Origin: Alistipes sp.
Lineage (GTDB): Bacteria > Bacteroidota > Bacteroidia > Bacteroidales > Rikenellaceae
Reading direction: 5' to 3'
Length of the DNA: 64,000 nucleotides
Assembly: GCA_017416915.1 (NCBI GenBank)
Contig: JAFQAN010000023.1
Span: 1-64,000 of the forward strand
The first letter of the stretch is position 1. Each line of letters opens with the position of its first letter. The position numbers and the translations under genes are program-made. Under the pieces are notes generated by a model. It made no database searches. It was not told the origin of the DNA and saw only the letters and a list, made by a program, of their open reading frames with translations. Positions 29,623 through 38,468 of the stretch are shown one piece after another.

Positions 29623-30108
29623 ATGACTAACTCCGAATTCGAAATATTCGCCCGCCAAAACCGCGACGATATGTTACACACCGCAAAGAGGCTGTTGCAA
29701 ACTATCGACGATGCGGAAGATGCTGTGCAGGAGGCGCTACTGAGGCTTTTCGCACTGCGCGACAAGCTTTCGGAATATCGCAAGCCCGAGGCATTGGCGC
29801 AGGTAGTCGTAAAGCGCATAGCACTAAACCTGTTGCGCAGCAGCAAGCGGCACCCAGTAGTCGAACTGCGCGAACAGAGCCTATACGAGGATGACGACCG
29901 AGAGCAGCGCGAACTATTGGACGAGGTGCTGAAACGTATGGATGAGTTGCCATCGAAACAGCAGATGGTACTACGGATGAAACACCTCGACAATATGGAG
30001 ATTGAGGAGATTGCCGAAACGGTGCAGATGAGCCGCGAGGCTGTATATCAAAATCTCAGCCGCGCACGCCGCGCCATCTTAGAACAGTTCAAAACAGCGA
30101 AGCTATGA
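29623..30108 (+). CDS. ECF-type RNA polymerase sigma factor
   Basis: This 161-residue sigma-70-family factor has region 2 (FARQNRDDMLHTAKRLLQ, DAEDAVQEALLRLFAL) and region 4 with an HTH (MEIEEIAETVQMSREAVYQNLSRARRAI). I chose the ATG at 29623 (MTNSEFEIFARQ); the in-frame start at 29569 adds an unlikely N-terminus that would overlap the promoter area. It overlaps the next gene by four bases (ATGA), a usual sign of a sigma/anti-sigma pair. It probably directs the four-gene unit 29.6-31.9 kb, including itself. Confidence 0.92.
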   Translation: MTNSEFEIFARQNRDDMLHTAKRLLQTIDDAEDAVQEALLRLFALRDKLSEYRKPEALAQVVVKRIALNLLRSSKRHPVVELREQSLYEDDDREQRELLDEVLKRMDELPSKQQMVLRMKHLDNMEIEEIAETVQMSREAVYQNLSRARRAILEQFKTAKL

Positions 30109-30569
30109 GACAACTTTCCGACATACAGGCTCTTGTAGAGCGATTCTTAGAGGGGCAGACATCCAATGCCGAGGAGCGCGAGCTATATGCGTGGTTTGCC
30201 GAAAACGATGTACCCGACGAGTGGCAGCACTTAAAGCAGATGTTTGCTTGGTATGCCGCAGGTATGCCCGAGCAGAGCAACGAACAGAGCAACGAGCCGC
30301 AACAAACAATAACGCATCGACCTACTCGCTCGTATCGCGTACGGCTGCGTTGGGCTGTGGGGGCTGCGGCAGTAGTCGCCGTGGTGGTGGCAACGGTGCT
30401 ACGCCCCGAGAGCGAGACGACAAACATATACGACGGCAGCTACATCATAAAAGATGGCGTGAGGTATGAAAACCTATCGCTTATCGAAGATGACATTGAG
30501 GCAACCATACAACGTGCCGACGCCATTGAACATCGCGCCAACGAACTACTCGCTTGGGCAGATATGTAA
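30105..30569 (+). CDS. Putative membrane anti-sigma factor
   Basis: This 154-residue protein has a cytoplasmic N-terminal helical region (IQALVERFLEGQTSNAEERELYAWF pattern, read from residue 7), one membrane span (AVGAAAVVAVVVATVL, about residues 81-96) and a periplasmic tail of about 55 residues. The E-G-x-T-s-n-A-E-E-R-E-L-Y-A-W-F pattern is common in Bacteroidota anti-sigma and FecR-like N-termini. The four-base overlap with the sigma gene supports the assignment. Confidence 0.75.
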   Translation: MRQLSDIQALVERFLEGQTSNAEERELYAWFAENDVPDEWQHLKQMFAWYAAGMPEQSNEQSNEPQQTITHRPTRSYRVRLRWAVGAAAVVAVVVATVLRPESETTNIYDGSYIIKDGVRYENLSLIEDDIEATIQRADAIEHRANELLAWADM

Positions 30570-30619
30570 AAGTTTTGAGAGTACTCTAAACCAAATATGA
30601 ACATTAAAAACAGTTGAAT

Positions 30620-31021
30620 ATGAAACGATTAGTGATATTAGCAATACTTCTGATAGTCTCCTTTGCGGAGTGTAGCGCACAGGAGAACATAGAGGCGCTG
30701 CTAAACCGCAACATCAGCAACAACAAGTATGGCTCAACGCTGCGTTCCGCCATAAAGCGCGACCCCGAGACGGGCGAGATTATCAAGCGCGTCTATGAGG
30801 TTACCGCAATAAGCAACCGCGCGTTAGGCAAAGAGTTTAAGGCGGCGTTCAAGAGCGACTGCGCCACGGCAGACGTCTGCGAAGAGGTCGCAAATGGGAG
30901 CCTGTACGATGTTACAGCTGTATGGACAAACCCCAAGAGGATATACACCCTCTCGCTAAATGGCTCAATAGTCGTATTTACGGCACAGATAATCTATCAG
31001 GAAGAGAAAAAGAGTAAATAA
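30620..31021 (+). CDS. Small secreted protein, DUF5024-like
   Basis: This 133-residue protein has a signal peptide (MKRLVILAILLIVSFAECSAQ). The mature part (IEALLNRNISNNKYGSTLRSAI, DPETGEIIKRVYEV) resembles small DUF5024-type proteins found behind sigma/anti-sigma pairs in Bacteroidales; the family name is from memory and uncertain. I chose the ATG at 30620 over a TTG two codons upstream. It lies 50 bases after the anti-sigma gene and 20 bases before the GIN-domain gene. Confidence 0.7.
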   Translation: MKRLVILAILLIVSFAECSAQENIEALLNRNISNNKYGSTLRSAIKRDPETGEIIKRVYEVTAISNRALGKEFKAAFKSDCATADVCEEVANGSLYDVTAVWTNPKRIYTLSLNGSIVVFTAQIIYQEEKKSK

Positions 31022-31041
31022 CTTAAAAAACAGATATTAGT

Positions 31042-31860
31042 ATGAAAAAGATGATAACGGCCATCGTACTGATGGCGGCAATGGTGTATGGTGTCTCGGC
31101 ACAAAGTACCAAGCGCATAATCTTAACGCAGGATACATCTGCAAATAACATTGTAGCGATAGACCCCACCGACGAAGACGCAGTAGAGTACACGAGTATC
31201 AACCTCTCGGCTCCCGACATAAAGTACATAACATCGTCCCTACCCGCCGAGATAGCACTCGTTGAGGGCGAAGAGGGCAGCATCACGATAAGCTACCCCA
31301 CTGTCGAGGAGGAGTACGTAAAATTCGCCGTAAAGGGTGGCGAGCTTATAATGGGGCGCAACGGCGATGTCAAGATACCGAAAAATACGATACTCAGCGA
31401 GTTGGTACCCATCAAGGTTACTATTGCGGCATCAAACATCTCAAAGATACACTCCCTCGAAACAGACTTGGAGCTAAGCATCGAGCACGACAAGTTTGCC
31501 TCGTCGTTGGAGATTATAGCTTCGGGCGCGGTAGGCATCAACGGCGAGAGCATCACAGCCGACAAGAGCATCAATATAGTGAGTTTTGGCACTATGACCC
31601 TACACGTTAAAGAGTTGAAAACACATAAATTAGAGATTGCCAATCAGTCGTATCTGCACATCGACGCAAGCACCACGGCACAAGATATAGAGCATATCAG
31701 CCACGGCATCGACAGCATCACTCTTGATGTTGATTGCAAGAAGCTACTAATCGTATCCAACGGTGCAGGCGTTGTAACCTACACGGGAAGCGCCGAAAAT
31801 CTCGATGTGATAGCCCGCGGCAAGGCGACAATATCAACCTCGGAACTCAATATGGAGTAA
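31042..31860 (+). CDS. Secreted head-GIN-domain-like protein (DUF2807-like)
   Basis: This 272-residue protein has a signal peptide (MKKMITAIVLMAAMVYGVSAQ). The mature part is a run of short beta-strands with S-x-x-V/I-x-x-x-G alternation (LEIIASGAVGINGESITADKS-like rungs, NLDVIARGKATISTSEL at the end), the right-handed beta-helix pattern of head-GIN/DUF2807 proteins. The partner or ligand is unknown. It is the last gene of the ECF sigma operon and ends at a long hairpin at 31896-31940. Confidence 0.7.
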   Translation: MKKMITAIVLMAAMVYGVSAQSTKRIILTQDTSANNIVAIDPTDEDAVEYTSINLSAPDIKYITSSLPAEIALVEGEEGSITISYPTVEEEYVKFAVKGGELIMGRNGDVKIPKNTILSELVPIKVTIAASNISKIHSLETDLELSIEHDKFASSLEIIASGAVGINGESITADKSINIVSFGTMTLHVKELKTHKLEIANQSYLHIDASTTAQDIEHISHGIDSITLDVDCKKLLIVSNGAGVVTYTGSAENLDVIARGKATISTSELNME

Positions 31861-31895
31861 ACCATAAGCAACACACCATAACTTACAACAGTATT

Positions 31896-31940
31896 GAAGC
31901 GACCCCAAAAGTTTTTTGTCCAAACTTTTGGGGTCGCTTC
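31896..31940. terminator. Bidirectional terminator
   Basis: A 19-bp perfect stem (31896-31914 with 31922-31940, beginning GAAGCGACCCC) with a 7-base loop sits between the convergent GIN-domain gene and aspS. Confidence 0.8.
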
Positions 31941-31974
31941 ATATTGTATATAGCTCTACTTGTAGCCTGCTACC

Positions 31975-33732
31975 CTACTCTGGCTTTACCAGCGACAAGT
32001 ACAACTCGTCGAGTTGTGCCTGTGCCACGGGCGACGGACCATCGAGCATAACATCACGACCAGCGTTGTTCTTCGGGAAGGCGATGTAGTCGCGGATAGA
32101 GTCCGAGCCGCCAAAGAGTGAGCATAGACGGTCGAAGCCGAATGCCAAGCCACCGTGAGGGGGCGCTCCGTACTTAAAGGCGTTCATCAGGAAGCCGAAC
32201 TGCTCCTCGGCAGCCTCCGCAGTGAAGCCCAGAGCGTTGAAAACCTTAGCTTGTAGCTCGGCGTCGTGGATACGTATAGAGCCGCCACCAATCTCCGTGC
32301 CGTTACATACGAAGTCGTAGGCATTGGCGCGCATCTTGCCCAACTCGCCCGTATCGAAGTACTTAGCATCCTCGGGTTTAGGCGAGGTAAAGGGGTGGTG
32401 CATAGCGTAGAAACGCTGCGTCTCTTCATCCCACTCGAACATCGGAAAATCGACAACCCACAGCGGCGCAAACTTCTTAGGATCGCGCAGACCGAGACGC
32501 TCGGCAACCTCCAAACGTAGTGTGCAGAGCTGCGTGAGGGTCTTGAACTTCTCGCCACACAACACCAAGACCATATCGCCAGCCTTAGCTCCTGTGCGCT
32601 CGGCAATCTTTTTAAGGTCGTCTGCCGAGAAGAACTTATCGATAGATGACTTGCAGTTGCCCGCCTCGTCAATCTTAATCCATACCAGACCCTTAGCACC
32701 CACCTGAGGACGCTTCACGAACTCGGTAAGTTCGTCTATCTGCTTACGTGTGTACGATGCACAGCCCGTAGCGGCAAAGCCCACTACATACTCAGCCGAG
32801 TCGAATACGACAAAGTCGTGGCCGTGTGCGAGGTCCGTAATGTCGGCGAAGGTCATACCGAAGCGCAAGTCGGGCTTATCCGAGCCATACTTCTCCATAG
32901 CCTCAATCCAGGGCATACGCTGGAAAGGCTCGCTGAACTCGACATCCATAACCTCCTTGAACATATAGCGCGCCCAACGCTCGAATATTTCGAGTACGTC
33001 CTCCTGCTCGACAAACGACATCTCGCAGTCGATCTGCGTGAACTCGGGCTGACGGTCGGCACGAAGGTCCTCGTCGCGGAAGCAACGCACAATCTGGAAG
33101 TAACGGTCGTAGCCCGCAACCATAAGTAGCTGCTTCAACGTCTGGGGCGACTGAGGCAGGGCATAGAACTGGTTGGGGTTCATACGCGAAGGCACGATAA
33201 AGTCGCGCGCACCCTCGGGGGTAGATTTGATGAGGTAGGGTGTCTCAATCTCCAAGAAGCCCTCCTTATCGAGGAACTGACGCACCGCCTGTGCCATACG
33301 GTGGCGCAGTATCATTGCGCGCTGCAACGGCGGACGACGAAGGTCCAAGTAACGATACTTCATACGCAGGTCGTCGCCACCATCCGACTCCTCCTCGATA
33401 GTGAAGGGGGGTGTTACGGCGCGGTTGAGGATGGTAATCTCCGAGGCGCTAATCTCGATGTCGCCCGTGGGCATCTTAGCATTCTTCGACTGGCGCTCGA
33501 TAACCGTACCCTTTACCTGCAATACATATTCGCGACCCACCTGCTGCGCAGCAGCACGTGCAGCCTCGGGCGAATGCTCCTCGACGGTAATCTGTGTTAT
33601 GCCATAGCGGTCGCGCAGGTCGATGAATGTCATTGCGCCGAGGTTGCGTACCTTCTGTACCCATCCTGCAAGCGTTACCTGCTGACCTACCTGTTCGATG
33701 CGGAGTTCTCCGCAAGAGTGTGTCCTATACAT
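31975..33732 (-). CDS. aspS: Aspartate-tRNA ligase
   Basis: AspRS (585 residues) charges tRNA-Asp. It has the N-terminal OB-fold anticodon domain ([23 protein letters not shown], read from residue 19), class II motif 2 ([18 protein letters not shown]), the bacterial GAD insertion (about 290-410) and motif 3 ([15 protein letters not shown]). Length is typical of the bacterial type. It is convergent with the GIN-domain gene and divergent from tadA. Confidence 0.98.
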   Translation of the reverse strand: MYRTHSCGELRIEQVGQQVTLAGWVQKVRNLGAMTFIDLRDRYGITQITVEEHSPEAARAAAQQVGREYVLQVKGTVIERQSKNAKMPTGDIEISASEITILNRAVTPPFTIEEESDGGDDLRMKYRYLDLRRPPLQRAMILRHRMAQAVRQFLDKEGFLEIETPYLIKSTPEGARDFIVPSRMNPNQFYALPQSPQTLKQLLMVAGYDRYFQIVRCFRDEDLRADRQPEFTQIDCEMSFVEQEDVLEIFERWARYMFKEVMDVEFSEPFQRMPWIEAMEKYGSDKPDLRFGMTFADITDLAHGHDFVVFDSAEYVVGFAATGCASYTRKQIDELTEFVKRPQVGAKGLVWIKIDEAGNCKSSIDKFFSADDLKKIAERTGAKAGDMVLVLCGEKFKTLTQLCTLRLEVAERLGLRDPKKFAPLWVVDFPMFEWDEETQRFYAMHHPFTSPKPEDAKYFDTGELGKMRANAYDFVCNGTEIGGGSIRIHDAELQAKVFNALGFTAEAAEEQFGFLMNAFKYGAPPHGGLAFGFDRLCSLFGGSDSIRDYIAFPKNNAGRDVMLDGPSPVAQAQLDELYLSLVKPE

Positions 33733-33772
33733 TGTAGTTATGTTGTTATATTGTTTTGCGTAGTTAAAGCGT

Positions 33773-33781
33773 ACAAAGTTA
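33773..33781 (-). promoter_or_regulatory. -7 box of aspS
   Basis: On the minus strand TAACTTTGT matches TAnnTTTGY about 40 bases before the aspS ATG. Confidence 0.55.
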
Positions 33782-33837
33782 GCGATTTTTCTGCTTATTA
33801 TCCATAGACAACTACCAAAATTGCAAAAAATTTATAC

Positions 33838-33846
33838 TAACTTTGC
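33838..33846 (+). promoter_or_regulatory. -7 box of tadA
   Basis: TAACTTTGC matches TAnnTTTGY and lies 18 bases before the tadA ATG, so the leader is very short. Confidence 0.55.
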
Positions 33847-33864
33847 CACATAAAGCTGCGAACA

Positions 33865-34314
33865 ATGGAAAATCAGTTGTCCAAAGATGAAAAATTTATG
33901 CGTATGGCACTAAACGAGGCTATGCGTGCGTTAGATAAGAGGGAGGTACCCATCGGGGCTGTTGTCGTTGCAGGCGACAGGATAGTAGGTCGCGGACACA
34001 ACCTCGTGGAGACCCTTGGCGACGCCACGGCACACGCCGAGATGCAGGCGATAACCGCGGCTATGTCGTCGCTCGGCGGCAAGTACCTTAATGACTGTAC
34101 GCTATACGTTACGGTAGAGCCGTGCGTGATGTGCGGAGGGGCGTTGGCGTGGAGCCAGATAGGACGTGTAGTGTGGGGCGCCGACGACGCCAAACGTGGC
34201 TACACGAGCTTCTCGGAGCGTATTATGCACCCACGAACAAGCGTCCATAGGGGCGTTTTGAGAGAGGAGTGCGAGGCACTTATGAGCGAGTTTTTTGCGT
34301 CGCTGAGAAAATAA
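33865..34314 (+). CDS. tadA: tRNA-specific adenosine deaminase
   Basis: TadA (149 residues) converts adenosine 34 of tRNA-Arg(ACG) to inosine. The zinc-binding cytidine-deaminase signature is complete: His57-Ala-Glu59 in TAHAEMQAI and Cys87/Cys90 in EPCVMCGGAL. RVVWGADDAKRGYTSF is typical of TadA rather than of other deaminases. The ATG at 33865 gives normal length. Confidence 0.93.
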   Translation: MENQLSKDEKFMRMALNEAMRALDKREVPIGAVVVAGDRIVGRGHNLVETLGDATAHAEMQAITAAMSSLGGKYLNDCTLYVTVEPCVMCGGALAWSQIGRVVWGADDAKRGYTSFSERIMHPRTSVHRGVLREECEALMSEFFASLRK

Positions 34315-34328
34315 TCGACCGACAAGCA

Positions 34329-34360
34329 CTTGTAAATGCAAAAAAAATTAGTACATTTGC
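34329..34360 (+). promoter_or_regulatory. Promoter of the secreted TPR protein gene
   Basis: TACATTTGC (34352-34360) fits TAnnTTTGY, and CTTG (34329-34332) lies 19 bases upstream, near consensus for -33. The start codon follows at 34450, leaving a leader of about 80 bases. Confidence 0.6.
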
Positions 34361-34449
34361 GTTTGGCTTGTGCCAAAAAGCGGTGAACGCAGAGACAAAT
34401 AGTGCTGACACAAATAATAAAAATATAAACTAAAACCATAACAAAGACT

Positions 34450-35397
34450 ATGAAAAAACTCATTTTGACCGTTGTAGCCCTTATGGGTGCAACATCTCTC
34501 TTCGCTCAGAGCGAGTTGGTTGTAAACTTCCAGCAGGGCTTGGCAAACGCTAAGGCTGGCAACTACACCGAGGCTATTGCTCAGTTCCAGGCAGTTATCG
34601 ACGCAAGCTTCGATGTTGAGACCGAGGACCCCAACGACTTGAAGGCTATCGCAGGCTCTAAGAAGTTCATCGTTACCTGCTACAATAAGATGGGTATCGC
34701 AGCTGTGAATGCCAAGGATTACGAGAACGCTATTGCCAACTTTACCGAGGCAGCTAACTACGCTGAGCTATACGAGGATATTGCAAATATGAACAAGAAT
34801 CGCACCTATATCGGTCAGGTATATGAGGTGCAGGGTGGCGACGCCTTCAACTCGGGCGACTACGCTACCGCTATCTCAGTATTCTCGAAGGGCTATGAGG
34901 CAGACCCCCGCAATACGAGTATGGCACTCCACCTTGCAGAGAGCTACTTCCGCAGCGATATGTACACCGACGGTATGAGCATTTGCAGCGCAATTATGGC
35001 ACTCAACCCCGACAAGTATGCAGAGGCACAGAGCGAGGCTCAGGCAAAGATTGATATGTACACCAACAATCAGGTTGCTAAGTTGCAGATGGCCAACGAC
35101 TATGACGGCATTATCGCTATGGCAGAGCAGCTTGACGATGCAGCTATCGCACAGAAGATTACTATGCAGGCATACTACGGCAAGAAGGACTACAACAAGA
35201 TGATTGAGCTTTCGGAGGCAGCTCTTGCAGCGCAGACCACCGATGAGGGTCGTAGCGACATCTACTACCTACTTGGTGTAGCCTACAACGAGAAGGGTCA
35301 GTTTGAGCAGGCTATCGCAGCAATGAAGAGTGTAACGGCAGGCAACAACGTCGAGAACGCTGCTGCTGTTATCAAGGCGCTCACCCCCGCACAGTAA
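34450..35397 (+). CDS. Secreted TPR-repeat protein
   Basis: The 315-residue protein has a signal peptide (MKKLILTVVALMGATSLFAQ) and tetratricopeptide repeats throughout the mature part (AGNYTEAIAQFQAVID, GDYATAISVFSKGYEADP, GQFEQAIAAMKSV). It is periplasmic or outer-membrane associated and probably a scaffold. Codon use is that of highly expressed genes, like mutAB and rpsA (many GCT/GCA, CGT and AAG codons), so it may be abundant. No catalytic domain is present. Confidence 0.85.
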   Translation: MKKLILTVVALMGATSLFAQSELVVNFQQGLANAKAGNYTEAIAQFQAVIDASFDVETEDPNDLKAIAGSKKFIVTCYNKMGIAAVNAKDYENAIANFTEAANYAELYEDIANMNKNRTYIGQVYEVQGGDAFNSGDYATAISVFSKGYEADPRNTSMALHLAESYFRSDMYTDGMSICSAIMALNPDKYAEAQSEAQAKIDMYTNNQVAKLQMANDYDGIIAMAEQLDDAAIAQKITMQAYYGKKDYNKMIELSEAALAAQTTDEGRSDIYYLLGVAYNEKGQFEQAIAAMKSVTAGNNVENAAAVIKALTPAQ

Positions 35398-35426
35398 TCA
35401 TAAGTAGGCATAGTGCTTGACTTTTA

Positions 35427-35454
35427 GGGCTGACCTTCGAGTCGGTCCTTTTTT
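35427..35454 (+). terminator. Terminator of the TPR gene
   Basis: An 8-bp stem GGGCTGAC with two wobble pairs and a CTTCGA loop is followed by six T (35449-35454). It lies 30 bases after the stop codon. Confidence 0.75.
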
Positions 35455-35479
35455 GTGAGCAGGAGTGCCTAAGAACGAC

Positions 35480-35664
35480 TGATGGCGACTGAGAAAGACT
35501 GGGAACGGCTGAGAAAGACTGGGATGCGCGCCAACGGGACCACGAGACTGCGGAACTGCGGGACAACGGGACAACGGGACAACGGGACAACGGGACAACG
35601 GGACAACGAGACTGCTGAAAAACACAGGCATTCTCAGGCATTCTCAGTTGTGCGAGGCTGTGCG
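35480..35664. repeat. Composite repeat locus A: flanking repeats and 8-base array
   Basis: From left to right: CTGAGAAAGACTGGGAACGG-type repeats, GCGCGCC, ten contiguous 8-base units at 35533-35612 (consensus NNCGRGAC, mostly AACGGGAC), then AAAAACACAGGC and inverted CATTCTCAG copies. The module at 35671-35796 follows. The whole lies between convergent genes and adjoins the 3' end of glnN. Confidence 0.85.
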
Positions 35665-35670
35665 AGGCAA

Positions 35671-35796
35671 CTTGGTGTCAGAAGGGTGCCGAGTGCTACA
35701 CTCGGCAAAAATGCCGTCGATGGGTAGTACTTGAACGTACGTCCCATTGACGGCATTTTTTGTTAGGGGACGCAATCGACCCCTTATCACGCCAAG
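35671..35796 (-). repeat. Hairpin module A (3' of glnN)
   Basis: A 126-base module bounded by CTTGGTGTCAG and ATCACGCCAAG. It contains a GCCGAGTG hairpin, a 54-base palindrome (35707-35760: AAAAATGCCGTC... with inner GTAC-TTGAAC-GTAC), and a third AGGGG/CCCCT hairpin. Its right boundary is 6 bases from the glnN stop codon. The T-run on the minus strand lets it work as terminator for glnN. Confidence 0.85.
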
Positions 35797-35802
35797 TGCA
35801 AT

Positions 35803-37977
35803 TTATTTGAGGAACAACAACTCTCTATATTTAGGTAGGGGCCATAGCTGGTCATCGACAATCTCCTCCAACTTGTCAATATGATGACGTATCTGGTCGA
35901 GATATACCGCTACGGTGTCGTGGTAGGCTATCGCCTTGGCGCGCTGATCGTCAATGCGGTTGGCTACCTTGCGGCGCTCAATCATCTCGGCGGTGAGGCT
36001 CTGTATCTGCGCTGTGTGATGCTGTATGCGCTGTATAAGCTCGATGTCGGTTGTTGCCGATAAGCCCAACTCTTTGAGCTTCCACGCCTTATCGAGCAGA
36101 ATACCCTCATACTTCGAGGCGATAGGGATGATATTATTCATCGCTATATCGCCCAACACACGCGCCTCTATCTGTATCTTCTTGGTGTATGTCTCCCACT
36201 TTACCTCGGTACGCGCCTCGACCTCGACGGGTGTATAAACGCCCACCGAACGAAACATATCGATAGTCGTCTTATCCAGGTAGCGGTCGAAGATTAGCGG
36301 TGTGGAGGTCTCGCAGTCCAAGCCACGACGTGCCGCCTCCAAGCGCCACTCCTCCGAGTAGCCGTTGCCATCGAAGTGTATCGCCCGAGACTCCTTGATA
36401 AGGCGTTTGAGCACCTCGTATATCGCCTTCTCCTTGCGCATACCAGACTCAATCTTGGCATCTACATCGCGCTTGAAGCGATTTAGCTGCTCGGCGACGA
36501 TAGAGTTGATGACGATTACCGCCTCGGCGCAGTTTGCCGACGAACCCACAGCGCGGAACTCGAAACGGTTGCCCGTAAAGGCAAAGGGCGAGGTGCGGTT
36601 GCGGTCGGTATTATCCAAAAATATCGAGGGCAGATGTTGCACACCGCTCATCTTAAAGACGTTCTTGGCGTCGAAACGTATGGCATCCTCGCTCTTGCTG
36701 CGCTCCAACTTATCGAGTACGGTGGATAGCTGCGTACCGAGGAAGGTGGAGATGATGGCGGGAGGTGCCTCGTTAGCGCCCAAGCGATGCTCGTTTGTGG
36801 CGCTCATAATCGTCGCTTTGAGTAGTCCGTTGTGGCGATGTACTGCCGCAATGACATTCACCAGAAAGACGATGAATTGGAGATTCTCCTGCGGCGTACG
36901 CCCCGGACCGATAAGGTTTATGCCCGTGTCGGTACCTATCGACCAGTTGCAGTGCTTGCCCGAGCCATTGACGCCCTTGAAGGGCTTCTCGTGGAGCAGG
37001 ACACGGAAGTTGTGGCGACGTGCCACCTTGTCCATAATGGTCATCAGCAGCTGGTTATGGTCGTTGGCGAGGTTTGCCTCCTCATATACGGGAGCAAGTT
37101 CAAACTGGTTGGGCGCCACCTCGTTATGGCGTGTTTTTAGGGGTATGCCGAGCATCAGTGACTCATACTCCAAGTCGCGCATAAATGCCATAACACGCTC
37201 GGGGATAGCGCCAAAGTAGTGATCTTCGAGCTGCTGATTCTTCGCCGACTCGTGCCCCATTAGCGTACGCCCCGTGAGCATAAGGTCGGAGCGCACAGCC
37301 CACAAGCCCTCATCCACGAGGAAGTACTCCTGCTCCCAGCCCAAGTAGGTCTTCACACGGCTGACGCTCTTGTCGAAGTATTGACATACGGCGGTCGCGG
37401 CGCTGTCGATAGCTGCCAACGAGCGTAACAGAGGCATCTTATAGTCGAGCGCCTCGCCCGTGTATGATATAAATATGGTGGGGATACATAGTGTCGTGCC
37501 AACGATAAAGGCGGGCGATGCGGGGTCCCACGCCGAGTAGCCACGCGCCTCGAAGGTGTTGCGTATGCCCCCATTGGGGAATGACGAGGCGTCGGGTTCC
37601 TGCTGCACAAGCAGCTTACCCGAAAACTCCTCCAACACGCCTCCCCTACCGTCAGGCTCCGAGAAGGAGTCGTGCTTCTCGGCAGTACCTCCCGTCAGCG
37701 GCTGAAACCAGTGGGTGTAGTGGTCGGCTCCATTATCCAACGCCCATTGGCGCATACCCGCAGCGATGCTGTCGGCGATGTCCGCCGTGAGGGGCGTACC
37801 ACTCTCCATAGTGTCGATTAGCGCATCGTAGGTCTGACGATTGAGATACTTGCGCATCGCATTGCGCCCGAACACCTTACGACCGTAGTAGTCCGAGGGT
37901 TGTGAGGCGGGAGCATTAACGTCGATAGCTTTATTGTTGATGGCACGTTCGACCATTTTGAAACGTAATAGAGACAT
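35803..37977 (-). CDS. glnN: Glutamine synthetase, type III
   Basis: GlnN (724 residues) makes glutamine from glutamate, ammonia and ATP and is the large dodecameric GSIII found in Bacteroidota. Marks are the N-terminal YYGRKVFGRNAMRKYL, the substrate-binding KGVNGSGKHCNWSIGTDTG, and EVAPNQFELAPVYEEANLA. Length fits GSIII and excludes types I and II. It is transcribed alone from a -7 box at 38030-38038 and ends next to hairpin module A. Confidence 0.96.
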   Translation of the reverse strand: MSLLRFKMVERAINNKAIDVNAPASQPSDYYGRKVFGRNAMRKYLNRQTYDALIDTMESGTPLTADIADSIAAGMRQWALDNGADHYTHWFQPLTGGTAEKHDSFSEPDGRGGVLEEFSGKLLVQQEPDASSFPNGGIRNTFEARGYSAWDPASPAFIVGTTLCIPTIFISYTGEALDYKMPLLRSLAAIDSAATAVCQYFDKSVSRVKTYLGWEQEYFLVDEGLWAVRSDLMLTGRTLMGHESAKNQQLEDHYFGAIPERVMAFMRDLEYESLMLGIPLKTRHNEVAPNQFELAPVYEEANLANDHNQLLMTIMDKVARRHNFRVLLHEKPFKGVNGSGKHCNWSIGTDTGINLIGPGRTPQENLQFIVFLVNVIAAVHRHNGLLKATIMSATNEHRLGANEAPPAIISTFLGTQLSTVLDKLERSKSEDAIRFDAKNVFKMSGVQHLPSIFLDNTDRNRTSPFAFTGNRFEFRAVGSSANCAEAVIVINSIVAEQLNRFKRDVDAKIESGMRKEKAIYEVLKRLIKESRAIHFDGNGYSEEWRLEAARRGLDCETSTPLIFDRYLDKTTIDMFRSVGVYTPVEVEARTEVKWETYTKKIQIEARVLGDIAMNNIIPIASKYEGILLDKAWKLKELGLSATTDIELIQRIQHHTAQIQSLTAEMIERRKVANRIDDQRAKAIAYHDTVAVYLDQIRHHIDKLEEIVDDQLWPLPKYRELLFLK

Positions 37978-38468
37978 AAAAGTATTGGGATTAGTCTAAA
38001 AATAAATTATTTTTCATTTTTATCACACCACAAAGCTACGTCTATTTTATCGGACTTTTACAGAATTTGTCGTATTTTTATCAACATCTTATAAAAAACA
38101 GCACACTTTTTCCGAAAATAGGCTGTGAAATTATGGCATTTCCAGAAAAACACACCTAAATTTTCAGCAAATAGTAAAAATTCGCAATTTTGATTTTTGC
38201 ACAATTTTATTCTTTAATAGTAGAATTTTGGAGTATTCGCCTATAATAGAGTTTTACAAACAGGAAAAAGCCTCCAAAAAATTTGCTTTTCGCGGGGTTA
38301 TTTTGTAACTTTGTTGAGTTTTACGGGCGCGCATTGGCGCGTTAGCGCGAGGATACGACACTCGACGAGCAGATAGTAGCCTGATACAGAGCCGCCTCGC
38401 AACAACAAAACAGAGAATAACTAAGGTAAAATATCATTCACTTAAAACACTTAAACTCTAAAACAATT
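37978..38468. other. Divergent promoter region of glnN and mutA
   Basis: A 491-base AT-rich gap without a gene. It holds a -7 box for glnN on the minus strand (TAGCTTTGT, 38030-38038) and a promoter for mutA on the plus strand (38282-38314). The mutA leader of about 150 bases has a GC-rich stem-loop (GGCGCGTTAGCGCG region near 38335-38350). I looked for a cobalamin riboswitch because the downstream enzyme needs B12, but the conserved B12-box was not seen. Confidence 0.6.
38282..38314 (+). promoter_or_regulatory. Promoter of mutA-mutB
   Basis: TTTG (38282-38285), 20 bases, TAACTTTGT (38306-38314). The spacing is one base longer than the usual 19. Confidence 0.7.

Noticed and set aside
38315-38468. 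Cobalamin riboswitch in the mutA leader
   Set aside because: Looked for because of the B12-dependent enzyme; the conserved B12-box and core were not found by eye. The same was done for the nrdJ leader (56576-56700).
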